Shown: positions 1-12,834, numbered from the stretch's first letter. The stretch: 64,000 nt of DNA from Gordionus sp. m RMFG-2023 (GCF_954871325.1 NC_088775.1:67185561-67249560); one strand, 5' to 3'. The notes: generated from the letters alone by a model not told the origin. Made by a program: numbers and translations.

Positions 1-2589
1 TAGATATACTGTAAATCTACGACATATAATAATTGTGCTTTAATTTTTTTATTTAATTTATGATTTAACTTTTATTAAGATAAATAAATTAAAATTACTC
101 ACTTTATAAAAATATTTGATATATTATATTATTTAGTAATTTTATGGATCTATTATTTATAATTATAATACATTTCACTTTTGTCTTAAGACTTATCTTT
201 GGCTTATATTCCGTTTCTTGAAAAACATTTTTGGTTCACTTATATATATATTAATGTTTTTTTCCAAAAATGTATAAATTATGATGAATAGTTTTAGTTT
301 TAAAAAATATCAACTTTTACATTCTTTCTTTCAAATTATTGTTTAAGATATATGCATACATTTTTAGGGATCAGGGAGTGGGGGGGGGAGGACCAAGGGG
401 GATATTTTTTATTAGCTTAAAATGATATTTACAGAAAGTGACAAATTTAAAAAAGGTACTAAAATGTCTAGATGAAAATGGAATCAAGCTAAAAATAGAA
501 AAATGTAAATTTTTCAAACAAAATGTCGAATACTTAGGACACAATATTTCAAAAAACGGAATTACAACTACCGAAAAAAATACTGAGGCAGTAAAAAAAG
601 CACTAGAACCAAAATTTGAAACAATTACAGTCATTTCTAGGGTCAGCAACATACTATTCAAAATTTTTTTCAAATTTTGCAGTCAAAGCCAAACCATTAT
701 ACAAATTATTAGAAAAAACAGTTGTTTGGAGATGGACTAATTGATGCAAAGGCGCGTATAAAAAGATAAAGCAAGAAATAAGTAGTACTCCAATATTACA
801 ACATTATGATCCAAAATTACCCATTATATTAGCAACAGATGCATCAGCCATAGGAATTGGGGCAGTAATATCACATAAAGAAGGGAGTAAGGAGAGACCA
901 ATTGCATTCGCCTCAAGAACGCTAAATGCAGCTGAAAATAAATTATAGCCAAAAGAAAGAGAAGCTCTGGCCATCATATTTGGGTACAAAATTCAAAGAA
1001 TTTATATATGGTAAAAAGTTCACATTACAAATAGACCACAAGCCATTAATGTGTTTATTTCATCCAGGAAAAGATATACCAACAACATCTACTCCCAGAA
1101 TACAAAGATGGGCTTTATTATTAGCAGGTTACCAATATGAAATTGAAGTCAAAAGTAGTAGATAAATAGCAAATGCTGACATGCTATCTAGATTACCCCT
1201 AAAGAGAACTTCAATATCAAAAGAAGAAACGCTAGATCAAATACAGGTGAAAGAAACAAAAACCTTTAAAGCGAAATTGAATCAGAAATAATGCGAGATG
1301 ATATACTTTCTAATGTATACAGATATACAATAGATGGGTGGCCAATGAACTATGATGCATGTTTAAAGGAGAATAGCCAAAGGAGAGAGGAAATTACAAC
1401 AGAGAGAGGTTGTTTATTATAGAGAACTAAAATGATAATATGACAACAATACCGAAACAACGTGTTGGACATGATACATCAAGGACATATCGGAATGATA
1501 AAAATGAAGATGAGACCACGACAATATGCGTGGTGGCCTAATATAAACCAAGATATAGAAACATGGGTTGAAAAATGTAGAGAATGCCAGGAACAACACG
1601 ATATGCCTCAAAAGACAGCAGTTCAAAATTGGCCAAAACCCCCAAAAGCATGGCACCGAATACATATTGATTATGCTGGACCATTTCAAAACCATTATTG
1701 GTTGGTAGTAATAGATGCTAGTCGCTGGCCAGAAACAGTTCCCATGACTAGCACTACAACCGAAACACGATAAAAATATTAAGAAATATTTTTGCAAGAT
1801 TCAGATTTCCCAAGATAATCGTTTTTGATAAAACCCCAATTCAGCAGCAAAGATTTCAATAATTTTTGTGAAAAAAACGGGATTCAATTAGGGCACGGAA
1901 GTCCTTACCATCCTCAGACAAACGGCATGGCCGAACGTTTAGTTCGAACTTTTAAACAGAGTATGAATAAAAGAAACGAGAGGGATTTAAAAACCAGTCT
2001 AGCTATTTTTCTCTACAATTACAGGAATACACCAGGGACAGAAACTGAACACAGTCCCGCTGAAATACTACTAGAATTTAAACCTAGAGGATTGTTAGAT
2101 CAGATATTCGAACGGGGGAACAAAAAGAATAGTATATCACAATCAAAATTACAGATAAATGAAAAAGTTTGGTCGCACCTTTACAATATTAAAGAGAAAA
2201 AATGGGAAGAAGCCATTATTGAAAGCATACTCGGATCATAACGTTATGAAGTATGTATAGCGGGTAATGCGATTATACGTCATACGGACCAATTAAGGAA
2301 AAGAACCGAAAATATATTAATTGAAGAATACGAATTAGAAGAGAGAACTGAAGTAGAAGAAAAAACCGAAGAGATAGTAAACAAAGAAAGATTAAACAAA
2401 GAAGATGTAATAAAAAAAAACGATGAAATGAATTTAAAGGAGAGGGAGGAAGAAACAAGTCAAGATCGATATCCCAAAATACGATCGAAACCAGATAGAC
2501 TGGGGATAAATGTGTGTATTAAATGGTTGTTTTTGTTATTTTTTGTATAATCCCCCCCCCCACTTAGGCAAATCCTGGCTACGCCTATG
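1..2589. mobile_element. hAT-like non-autonomous element, right part, interrupted by Gypsy DNA
   Basis: Bases 1-450 match the right half of the intact hAT-like element at 20377-21573, in the same orientation (compare about 21087-21520). The terminal motif GCTACGCCTATG closes the copy at 2578-2589, preceded by a poly-C stretch seen inverted at the other element's left end. The window begins inside this copy, so the left end and left target duplication are not visible. Between 450 and 2545 lies Gypsy polyprotein DNA that was presumably inserted. Family assignment rests on the 8-bp target duplication of the sister copy. Confidence 0.6.
445..2530 (+). mobile_element. Gypsy-type LTR retrotransposon fossil (pol part)
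   Basis: The + strand carries, in order, the end of a reverse transcriptase domain (about 445-640), RNase H (about 790-1200), the integrase zinc-binding and core domains (about 1460-2060) and a basic C-terminal stretch to about 2500. The order RT-RNase H-integrase is that of Metaviridae/Gypsy. No LTRs are recognisable. It is an old, broken copy with many interruptions, lying inside a hAT-like repeat. Confidence 0.8.
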
Positions 2590-3093
2590 CCTAGATGTAT
2601 TCAAGATTTTGCAGTTTCCATAACTCTTGCCGCAAGGAGAATACTTTCCCTCTTCTTCAACCGATTGAACTTGAATTAAATTGATTAGTGTTTACCAGAA
2701 TACTGACACTGTGGATCCGACTTCAACTAAATGGACTAACCCAAAAGTAAATGTACATAAATCTAATGGGGAAATTGATATGTGCGGATTTTAAGGTCAC
2801 TCTTAATCCTTTCAGATTATCATATCATTCATACCAACGAATAGTCCTCTCGAAAATCCAGGGTGGAGCTAAATATATTTTCATTGATCTAAAAGATTCA
2901 TATTTGCAAATGGGGTTGAAAAAAAATTACAAGATTATTTAATTGAAACACACAAAGAATACTTTTTATATTAAAAGAGCCATTTGAGTTATCTTAAGCA
3001 CGTGCTATTTTTCAATGATATACAGATCATTTGTTGAAAGACTGTTTTATCATTGTTTTTATATGAATGACATCATTGTGTCAGGTAAAAATT

Positions 3094-3727
3094 ACCAAGA
3101 GCATCTCACCAATTTTCAAGTAGTTTAGCGGTTACAAGTGGCAGGTTTTAAAGCAAAATTGTCAAAAGTAAAATTTCTACAAGATACACTTTCTTTTTTC
3201 GCAGTAAACATAAATAAAACAGGAATACCCGACACAAGAAAAAATCAAAGCCATCCAGGAAGCTCCGACGTCTACAATTATGCATTCGTTTAGAGTTTTT
3301 CTCGGCTTGATTAATTATCATATAAGATTTATTAAAAATCTTCATGGAAAGGCTGCTCCTTTACATTGATTGACGAGCAATAAGGTTTGGGGATGAACCT
3401 CAGTAGGGCAACCAAGAGCATCTCACCAATTTTCAAGTAGTTTAGCGGTTACAAGTGGCAGGTTTTAAAGCAAAATTGTCAAAAGTAAAATTTCTACAAG
3501 ATACACTTTCTTTTTTCGCAGTAAACATAAATAAAACAGGAATACCCGACACAAGAAAAAATCAAAGCCATCCAGGAAGCTCCGACGTCTACAATTATGC
3601 ATTCGTTTAGAGTTTTTCTCGGCTTGATTAATTATCATATAAGATTTATTAAAAATCTTCATGGAAAGGCTGCTCCTTTACATTGATTGACGAGCAATAA
3701 GGTTTGGGGATGAACCTCAGTAGGGCA
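3094..3727. repeat. 317-bp tandem duplication, two apparently identical copies
   Basis: The segment 3094-3410 is repeated directly as 3411-3727. The two copies look identical base for base over the stretches compared, although the surrounding Gypsy DNA is old and decayed. The duplication is therefore much younger than the element, or it is an assembly artefact. Confidence 0.9.
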
Positions 3728-4385
3728 AACTTGAAGAAATTAAAATGTTACTGAGAATTAGAAAGACATTAATAACATATTCGGCTGATTTGTCAATTGT
3801 ATTTGAAACGAACGCTTCAGACCTTGGCTTTGATGCAGTTTTATTACATACGTTACCTAGTTGAATAAACAATCTAATAGCAAATGTATCAAGGGCGCTG
3901 ATGGATTCTGTTAATATATAATTTGCATATTTTTTACTTTGTAATTAATGACCTTTTGTAAAAATCTTTTCTTTTAAATTTATTTAATGACCTTTTAAAT
4001 TATCCTAATTTTCGTAAATGTTAATATGTAAATAGTATTAAAATAATAATATATATATAGCTGTAAAAATTGTAAATATCTTCAGTAGTAATATTTAAAA
4101 AATTAAAATGATAAATTGAATAAAATAAAATAAATTTTTTACTTTTTCTTTACCTGCCTTCCCAGAAAATATCAGATTCAGAGGAACATTATGCTTCAAT
4201 AGGTAAGAAGCTCGCGCTTTGTTGTTTGGGATAGAGATGTTTCACCATTTTAAGATTATATCACGGATCATATACCATTAGAATGTTTGTTTGGCGAAAA
4301 AAGAGATCTTCCTAAAATATCTAAGAATCGTTTAACAAGATAGTCTTGCAAGATGTCTCAATACAATTTTAATATTACTTATAAA

Positions 4386-5017
4386 TAGGGATCTAAATTG
4401 AACCCAAACCGTGAAACCGGTATTCTTTATCAAACCTGAACCGTTAAATAATTTTTTATCCGAACCTGACCTGAACCGCTAAAAGGACCAAGCCTCATGA
4501 TTTTATATTTATAAAAGAATATGAAAGTTATTACTAGTATATTGCTATAGTTTTAATTTATATCCAAATTGTTTTTAAGATTATTATCAATCAACTTTGA
4601 TTGATAAGAGTGAATCACATTTTTTATAAACATTCGTATATTGCCATTTTACAACATTTTTTAAAAATTTTAAAGCTTATAATGCTTAGAGATAAAGTGA
4701 ATTCAATATATAAATTATTCACATATAGTTTTATAAATAACATATCAAAATATAATATTAGTGATTGTGACACAACTATGAACGGCGAAGTAACTCTTGA
4801 GCGTATCATAAAAAGAAGCCGCCCTCTAGAACTCTAAACAAAATATGGCAACAAACAAAATATATAATTTGAATATAGGTTTGTATATAAAAGTATCCAA
4901 ACCGGTTTTTAGAGATTCGAACCGAACCAATATGCATATTTTTCACGAACGGATCATGAGCCGTTATTTTTATTCAAATCTAAACCAAACCGATATTTAT
5001 TTCGCTTCAGATCTCTG
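4386..5017. mobile_element. hAT MITE inserted in Gypsy RNase H
   Basis: The ends are TAGGGATCT and, inverted, CAGAGATCT. They are flanked by the 8-bp direct repeats CTTATAAA (4378-4385) and CTTATAAG (5018-5025), as expected for hAT. The flanking Gypsy RNase H reading continues across the insertion. Words related to GAACCGAACC and AAACCGGT recur inside both ends. The element has no credible coding capacity; the 78-residue ORF inside it looks random. Confidence 0.8.
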
Positions 5018-5700
5018 CTTATAAGATTGGTAGAGAAAATGCTATAGCTGATGCATTATCTCGATAACCTACTTAGGAAAATATAATAAATCGAGATGTT
5101 ATACATGTTAATCATATTAGTCTTATTAATTTAGATGATATCATACCGCCAGTCAGAAAAGAAACAAAAATAGATTAAAAACTCAAGGGGTATGGGTATC
5201 TCATAAAATTCGACAAATTTGGAGAACATTTGATAAAATTCGTGAGCTCGAGCTATTAACTCATTTCTATAGTCGGAATGAATTAATAATGGATAGTGAT
5301 GTTTACTAATGGAACGGCAGGATGGTTATTGTGAGAGCACTCAGACTAATTGTCATAATATTCACCGAGGTCATCCGGGAATGACAGCTATGAAACTATT
5401 TTCGATTATATTGTTGGTGGCCGGGTTGTGTAAAATAGAGTTGTATGTCATCAATGGTTGTGCTGGTAGACAGGATCATACGCCTAAAATAGTTGAAGTA
5501 TCTTTGTTCTCTTGGAAGGTATGTCAGGAACCGTTAGATAGTTTACATATAGATTTGACTTGACCACTGGATTAATCTTATTGGTCAGTTTTAGTCTATT
5601 TTTCTTAGAATGGATAGAACGTTTGAAGATTACTGCCGATACAATTATTAGAAGGTTGAAGGGGTGGTTTGCACGATTTTTATATATAGGTAGTATCCGT

Positions 5701-6573
5701 CAATCGACTCTATTGTATATTTATTATTTGTTTAAAATTAGGATGAATTTCATTTTGTTTATTTTATTTCAAGAATTTTTGTCATAAAGGATGAATATTT
5801 GTTTAAAAATTTGTCGTAGATTTTGAAGGACAAAAAGAATATAATTTATTTTATTCGCATTTGTTGATTAAAATGTTTAAGAAAAATATTATATATGCAC
5901 GACGAAAAGTATAAAAAAGAATTATTATGTGATTTTTTGATTCACAATTATTATTTTCCTGTGAAATGTAAATATATTCATCGGTTAAAAAAAATATTAT
6001 TATAAGAAATAAATCGTATGAGTGAATTTCGAAAAAAATTACCCCATGAAAAGCTATCATTTAGAAAGATAGCTTCGATTACTTATTATAGCATTCTTAA
6101 GCTATAGCCATATAAAAGTTCTAGCTTTTGAGAGCATTTGGTGGTCATTATTATTTGAAGTAGTGACGAAAGAAAAATTTGAATATTTATTTGTAGGTTT
6201 TAAATTGAAAAAAAAAACGATTAGTTTAATACTCAAATGTAAATTGATCAATATTTTTGTGTTAAAAAGAAATTGTATTTTGACATTCAAATATTCAAAC
6301 ATTTAAACGATATAAAAGGAATGTAAATTGTAATAAAAATAGAATTTTTTAGTGTTTTTGTAAAAAGTGTTATTTGATTAATTTATACATTCCACTGATT
6401 TATAGTTTGGATTAATTGGATGCTTAATTGTATCTAAAAATGAAGTTATGAATAATAAATAGTTATATGCAAGGTAGTTTTGAATATATTTTATACATTT
6501 GTCGTAGCATATATTACCGAAATTTAGTGTATGGATTGCAATGTAGAATGAAATTCTAGCATTTTTTTTTTCT
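5701..6573. other. AT-rich stretch without recognisable features
   Basis: Very AT-rich DNA between the Gypsy fossil and the LINE. The short ORFs here have no recognisable domain and look random. No repeat structure was seen. Confidence 0.5.
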
Positions 6574-7534
6574 TTTTAGCTTTCACCTTTTCTGGTGGTA
6601 AGCTCCTTCAACATCTCTCTCCACTTTATGTTATTCATACAATCTCTTTTATCTATTTTATACTTCTTTATATTGGCTCTAACTTTATGGCCCCATTGAA
6701 GTTTTGGCCTTCCTCTTTTACGTTTGCCCATCACTTCCAAACTTTCAACTTTATTTCCTATGTAGTTCATAGGCCTTCTCATTGTGTGCCCATACCACCT
6801 AAGTCTGTTTATTATTAACTTAGTCTTAATGGGCACTACCTTTAAACTATTAAGTATTCTTGTAATGCGCACCTTATCCTTTCTTGTTACCCCAGCAATC
6901 ATCCTCAGCATTCTCATTTCCATAGTTAGTAGACTTCTCTCGTCTGATTCTTTGGTTGGCCATGTTTCCGAACTATATAGAATAGTTGGTTGTACTATGG
7001 AACTGTAAATTTTTCCCTTTAATTTGTATGGGATTCTTTTGTCAAATAGCACTCCAGATAAAGATCTCCACTTTAACCACCCTTGATTAATCTTACTCTT
7101 TATCTCTTTTTCTATTGTGCCGTTTGTTTGTATAGTGGAGCCCAAATATTTGCAGCTTTCAATTGCGGATATCTGCCAATCATTTATATCAATACTCTCC
7201 GTTTCATCTCTTCCTATCACCATATACTCCGTCTTTTCTCTATTTACTTTTAATCCGTCTTTTCTATGATATTTATACAGCTTACTAATCTTTCTTTCAT
7301 TTCATCCTTGGATTCGGCAAGTATCACAATATCATCTGCAAATATCATATTCCACGGGACTGTTTGAGGTATAGAGTGTGCTAATACATCTATTACTGTA
7401 ATGAAGAGAAGTGGGCTGAGAGCCGACCCTTGATGAACTCCTTCGGCTATTGTGAAGCCTGCTGAAGTACCTGTTGTGCTACGGACCATTGTTGTATGTC
7501 CCATATACATATCCTGTATTATAAATTCTAGCAT
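6574..7534 (-). mobile_element. 5'-truncated RTE-like LINE (reverse transcriptase C-terminal half)
   Basis: Two overlapping-frame pieces on the minus strand encode the second half of a non-LTR reverse transcriptase. Piece 7534-7250 carries the motif HQGSALSPLLF (RT motif B) and the catalytic FADD box. Piece 7223-6576 carries the thumb and C-terminal region, with SCKYLGS, RLRWYGH and the basic GKRKRGRPK tail motif usual in RTE-type elements. A frame change separates the pieces between about 7250 and 7225. Endonuclease and RT motif A are missing, so the copy is 5'-truncated, as expected from incomplete target-primed reverse transcription. A 3'-end fragment of the same element recurs near 12307. 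Confidence 0.85.
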
Positions 7535-7540
7535 TAATGA

Positions 7541-8117
7541 TATAAAATCAATCTTCTTTTAATGATATTCCATTTGATACTAGTGTATCCATACGAGTAA
7601 TTATGGGGGGGGGGGATCTCCTCTTCGGAAATTTGTTTGTTTATTAAATCTTCGATATTGGATTTGAGTAAAATCAACCTTTTTAACATATCATGGGTTT
7701 AATGCCATCGATGGCAATCTAACTTAGCCTGAGGGAGTCATATTTTTCAATAACTTTTGGTAAGTGGGATGTCTTCAATTTAAACTTAAACTCTAATTTA
7801 TGGGTGATAATTTTATTGCATCTTAAAGTGCAGGAGCAACACAACGAACATTATTAATCGGATGGATAAAATAGTTGATAAAAAAGTATTCAGTATATTA
7901 TATCATCAATATAATATTTATATACATTCACATCCATATTTTCATCATCTGCTGATTCACTCCTTATATCATAATCAATTTCAGGCTGCAAGAGCTTTAA
8001 AGCTTGAGTTTGCACCATTGTCAGAAGTAAATGTGTATATTTGTATAATATTAATTAAAAATTTTTGTAAAGTTTTTAGTATATTCTCTTTAATATACTG
8101 TACTTCTTTCTTTCAGC
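7541..8117. other. unassigned AT-rich stretch
   Basis: No gene or repeat recognised. A run of G lies near 7603-7614, resembling the poly-G tracts next to transposon ends elsewhere in the window. The 97-residue ORF at 7862-8155 has no domain and runs into the satellite, so it is probably random. Confidence 0.4.
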
Positions 8118-9535
8118 TCATTCTACAGTACACTTTCACTGAAATATTAATTTAACATGTTCACAAAACATATTTTTATCTATTTACTTTAAAAAAAGTT
8201 CAAAAATAACGATTATGACAATTGTCACTTTTCTTTAGTACACTTTCACTGAAATATTAATTTAACATGTTTACAAAACATATTTTTACCCATTTACTTT
8301 AAAAAAACTTAAAAAAGTTCAAAAATAACGAGTATGGCAATTGTTACTTATCTATAGTACACTTTAACTGAAATATTAATTTAACATGTTTACAAAACAT
8401 ATTTTTACCTATTTACTTTAAAAAAACTCAAAAAATTTTAAGAATAACGATTATGACAATTGTCACTTTTCTACAGTACACTTTCACTGAAATATTAATT
8501 TAACATGTTTACAAAACATATTTTTACCCATTTACTTTAAAAAAACTCAAAAAAGTTCAAAAATAACGATTATGACAATTGTCACTTTTCTACAGTACAC
8601 TTTCACTGAAATATTAATTTAACATGTTTACAAAACAAATTTTTACCTATATACTTTAAAAAATCTCAAAAAAGTTCAAAAATAACGATTATGACAATTG
8701 TCACTTTTCTACAGTACACTTTCACTGAAATATTAATTTAACAAGTTTACAAAACATATTTTTACCCATTTACTTTAAAAAATCTCAAAAAAGTTTAAAA
8801 ATAACGATTATGACAATTGTCACTTTTCTACAGTACACTTTCACTGAAATATTAATTTAACGTGTTTACAAAACATATTTTTACCCATTTACTTTAAAAA
8901 ACTCAAAAAATTTTAAAATTACGATTATGAAGATTGTCACTTTTCTATACTACCCTTTCACTGTAATATTAATTTAACATGTTTACAAAACATATTTTTA
9001 CCCATTTACTTTAAAAAAATCAAAAAAGTTTAAAAATAACGATTATGACAATTGTCACTTTTCTACAGTACACTTTCACTGAAATATTAATTTAACATGT
9101 TTACAAAACATATTTTTACCCATTTACTTTAAAAAAACTCAAAAAAGTTCAAAAATAACGATTATGACAATTGTCACTTTTCTATAGTACACTTTCACTG
9201 AAATATTAATTTAACATGTTTACAAAACATATTTTTACCCATTTACCTAAAAAAAATCAAAAAAGTATAAAAATAAGGATTATGACAATTGTCACTTTTC
9301 TATACCACTTTCACTGAAATATTAATTTAACATGTTTACAAAACAAATTTTTACCTATATACTTTAAAAAATCTCAAAAAAGTTCAAAAATAACGATTAT
9401 GACAATTGTCACTTTTCTATATATACTACACTTTCACTGAAATATTAATTTAACATGTTTAAAAACATATTTTTACCTATTTATCTTAAAAAAACTCAAA
9501 AAAGTTCAAAAATAACGATTATGACATTTGTCACT
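8118..9535. repeat. ~118-bp satellite array, about 12 monomers
   Basis: Monomers start with AGTACACTTTCACTGAAAT near 8127, 8238, 8356, 8475, 8594, 8712, 8831, 8948, 9067, 9186, 9303 and 9427. Spacing is about 111-124 bp, mostly 118-119. Most monomers carry the perfect 12-bp palindrome TGACAATTGTCA. Monomers differ at a few percent of positions plus small indels. There is no coding potential. Confidence 0.95.
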
Positions 9536-9540
9536 ATTAC

Positions 9541-9884
9541 CTAATCAAAAGATATATAATAGATAAAATTACGTAAAATATAAATATATAAAAATCATTT
9601 TAAAAATATATATTAAAAAATACTTAAAAAAATTTATTAAAAAAATCATATAACACAAATTAAAAAAAAATTAGCGATCAAAAGATATCAAATATAAATT
9701 AAAAAAAAATATCAATCAAAAAAATATATTTAAAAATTTATTAAAAAAAATCATATAAACACAAAAAATAAAAAATATTAAAAAAAATATCAATCAAAAA
9801 AATATATTGAAAAATATCATATAACACAAAAAATAAAAAAATATAAAAAAAATATCAATCAAAAATATATATTTAAAAAAATTA
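9541..9884. repeat. AT-rich tandem repeat, left part of a locus split by element A
   Basis: Degenerate repeats of words such as ATATCAATCAAAAA and CATATAACACAAAAAATAAA. The same words continue in the same orientation at 15831-16045, on the other side of element A. This shows that element A inserted into a pre-existing AT-rich array. Confidence 0.7.
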
Positions 9885-10059
9885 GGTCCGTGAAGTTGGC
9901 CCTCAATTTTTGATTTTCAATGCTTTATCAGTTGGTGTGATTAGTACCCGATTTGTACCGTTTTCAGTTCGATTTGTACCATCACCGTTTTTGAGATATT
10001 CAAAGAACAAAATGGGGGGCCAACTTCACGACAGCCCCCCCCCCCCCCTACTTTTGAAC

Positions 10060-11234
10060 TTAAAAATAAAAAGTGAATAGATCGATAGAGAATGATTTGT
10101 ACCGATTTGTACCGTTTTCAGTTCGATTTGTATTATCACCGTTTTCCAGCTATTGACCGTTGAAAATATTGCGCCATAAATAAAAAACACTCAACATTTA
10201 TTTTTTTTTAAATTTTTTTAACGTACAACGGTAGAGAATTTTTTCTCTTCCTAATGATGCCTCAAATTAAGCTTTATCTTCATTATTTATTTCGGAAATC
10301 AAATTTTAAACCTTATATTATAGCGTGAAGTTAGCCCCCCCCCCCCCCCAATATTCAAAATTTGAGATTTTTCAAATTTTTAAAACGGGATTGATTTGTA
10401 CCCGATTTGAACCGTTTCAAACTCGATTTGTACCATTACCGTTTTCCAGCTATTGACCGTTAAAGATATGGCGCCAAAAATAAAAAACACTCAACATTTA
10501 TTTATTTAAAATTTTTTTTAACGTACAACGGTAGAGAATTTTTTCCTCTTCCTAATGATGCCTCAAATTAAGCTTTATCTTCATTATTTATATTTCTTTA
10601 ATAAAACGAAATCATATATTATTGTGTTTATTTTTGTAAATATATTTATTTATATATATAATAAAGTCATATTCTTTATGATGTGTCCATTTTTGAATGC
10701 TTATTTATAAATAAGCAAACTATTTTGAATATCGGGTGGGGGGGGGGCTAACTTCACGCTATAATATAAGGTTTAAAATTTGATTTCCGAAATAAATAAT
10801 GAAGATAAAGCTTAATTTGAGGCATCATTAGGAAGAGAAAAAAATTATCTACCGTTTTACGTTAAAAAAATGAAAAAAAAAAATGTTGAGTGTTTTTATT
10901 TTTGGCGCCATATCTTTAACGGTCAATAGCTGGAAAACGGTAATGGTACAAATCGAGTTTGAAACGGTACAAATCGGGTAAAAATCAATCCCGTTTTAAA
11001 AATTTGAAAAATCTCAAATTTTGAATATGGGGGGGGGGGCTAACTTCACGCTATAATATAAGGTTTAAAATTTGATTTCCGAAATAAATAATGAAGATAA
11101 AGCTTAATTTGAGGCATCATTAGGAAGAGAAAAAAATTCTCTACCGTTGTATGTTAAAAAAATTTTTAAAAAAATAAATGTTGAGTGTTTTTTATTTTTG
11201 GCGCCATATCTTTAACGGTCAATAGCTGGAAAAC
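10060..11234. repeat. inverted module pair (hairpin) in the left arm of element A
   Basis: Modules in minus orientation up to about 10605 are followed, after a unique spacer of about 130 bp, by the same modules in plus orientation from about 10735 to 11234. Shared words include AACGGTCAATAGCTGG and GGCGCCATAT and their complements. Each module boundary is a G or C run followed by CTAACTTCACGC or its complement. The pair could fold into a hairpin with arms of about 500 bp. Confidence 0.8.
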
Positions 11235-11254
11235 AGCGTATCACGTCAATACCG

Positions 11255-11746
11255 CGAAACTTTTACCGCGAAATGTATTATCGCGAATGCATTATCGCGA
11301 ATGTCGATTACCGCGAAAGATATTATAGCGAATGCATTACCGCGAATGCATTATAGCGAATGTATCATAGCGAATATTAGCGCGAATGCATTATAGCAAA
11401 TGCATTACCGCGAAAATATTATAGCGAATGCATTACAGCGAATGTAATACCGCGAATGCATTATCGCGAATGCATCATAGCGAATGTATAAGAGCGAATA
11501 TATTAGCGCGAATGCATTATAGCGAATGCATTACCGCGAAAACATTATAGCGAATGCATTACAGCGAATGTATTACCGCGAATGCATTATCGCGAATGCA
11601 TCATAGCGAATGTATTATAGCGAATATATTAGCGCGAATGCATTATAGCTAATGCATTATCGCAAAAACATTATAGCGAATGCATTACAGCGAATGTAAT
11701 ACCGTGAATGCATTATCGCGAATGCATCATAGCGAATGTATTAAAT
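11255..11746. repeat. 14-bp minisatellite, left arm of element B
   Basis: About 35 degenerate copies of GCGAATGCATTAYM, where variants read CCGCGAA, TAGCGAA, TCGCGAA or CAGCGAA. Higher-order repetition of roughly 110-140 bp is visible (blocks with AGCGAATATATTAGCGCGAA recur). There are no spacers, so this is not a CRISPR array. Confidence 0.95.
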
Positions 11747-12306
11747 CTTCTTTTCCCATTTCAGAAAGTCTCATAATCATTATGTCAAAAATATTTATTG
11801 TAGGCATTCCCTTTCAGGCAGAATAATATGATTTGAAAATAACTTACAAAATATTAAATTTGAACTAAATTCACATATCATCTCTATTGAAACCACCAAA
11901 ATATATAATTAAATATATTTTTTATCATTTTAAGATTTATATTTGAAACAGGAGTTTGTTTTAAAGCTATAAAATTAATAATTTTGACGATTACAAAAGA
12001 TTTAATAAGATAGAGGTCTCAATCCAATGTTCCCCTTCATCTAATCTTATTTAAATTTTTTTTGCCAGATATGGCTTGGGGGAGGGTTGTATTATAACCA
12101 CTTATTTTTTTAAAAATATTTATGAAAAATTTAAAACCATTTACTATAATAAAAAGAAAAAATTATCAACATATTTTTTTAGCGCTGGAAAGGGTAAATC
12201 ATATCAGTAACTAGGGGCTAGTAGAATTAGGTCGAATTAATTATATTATGCTTAAAAATATGATATAATAAGTATTCATTGGCTACTATTATAGCTTTAA
12301 ATTCTA

Positions 12307-12342
12307 TTTTTTTTCCCTTTAACTTTCACCTTTTCTGGTGGT
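12307..12342. mobile_element. 3'-end fragment of the RTE-like LINE
   Basis: The words CTTTCACCTTTTCTGGTGGT, preceded by a T-rich run, match the extreme 3' coding end of the LINE at about 6570-6600 in the same orientation. Only about 35 bp are shared. It may be a heavily 5'-truncated insertion on the minus strand. Confidence 0.5.
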
Positions 12343-12834
12343 TGATAATCAAAAGTATTAGAAAAAAATTAAAAAATTCATTAAACTTAAACATTTTTTA
12401 AAATAAAATATCAATGAATTATTTATATACAAATGGTGTATTATTGATAATAACAATTATCCTATAGAAGACTTAATAAACCAATGTAATCTACAAGCCT
12501 GGGGTTTGGGGCTTGTTGGGGCAAAAATTAACTTTTACTAGAATCAATCTTAAAATATAAAATATTAAAAATATTTATTAATGTATAACTTAAGTTAAGT
12601 GCTTGTTGGGCTATCTCATGGTATTTAATAAATTCAATTATAAATTGTCAAGCTTATGATTATATTGACAAAAACGACTACTAGCCTACTATTGGAAGAA
12701 AGTTGATAATGAGATCAAAAATTTTGATTATTTACCGGGCGGCTAAAAAACGTCGCGTTTTGAAATCTTATTAACTCCGAAACGTGTCATTCGTTTTTTA
12801 TGAAATCTCCTGTCTTAATATTCTCAAAATATAT

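Larger units (their letters stand above)
2640..5700 (+). mobile_element. Gypsy-type LTR retrotransposon fossil (RT to integrase)
   Basis: Reverse transcriptase similarity starts near 2690, RNase H near 3730-4380 and 5020-5070, and the integrase zinc-binding domain and core start lie near 5330-5650. The copy is broken many times and no LTRs are seen. A hAT MITE (4386-5017) sits inside its RNase H region, a 317-bp segment is tandemly duplicated, and about 270 bp near 3880-4150 do not look like pol. Its sequence differs from the neighbouring copy at 445-2530, so the two are separate insertions. Confidence 0.75.

Noticed and set aside
3148-3662. Two identical 65-residue minus-strand ORFs
   Set aside because: They are antisense to a Gypsy pol fossil inside the 317-bp duplication.
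7862-8155. 97-residue ORF as a host gene
   Set aside because: No domain, runs into the satellite, composition as expected of random AT-rich DNA.
8118-9535. Centromere or telomere
   Set aside because: Twelve monomers are too few to claim a centromere, and no short telomere-type repeat is present.
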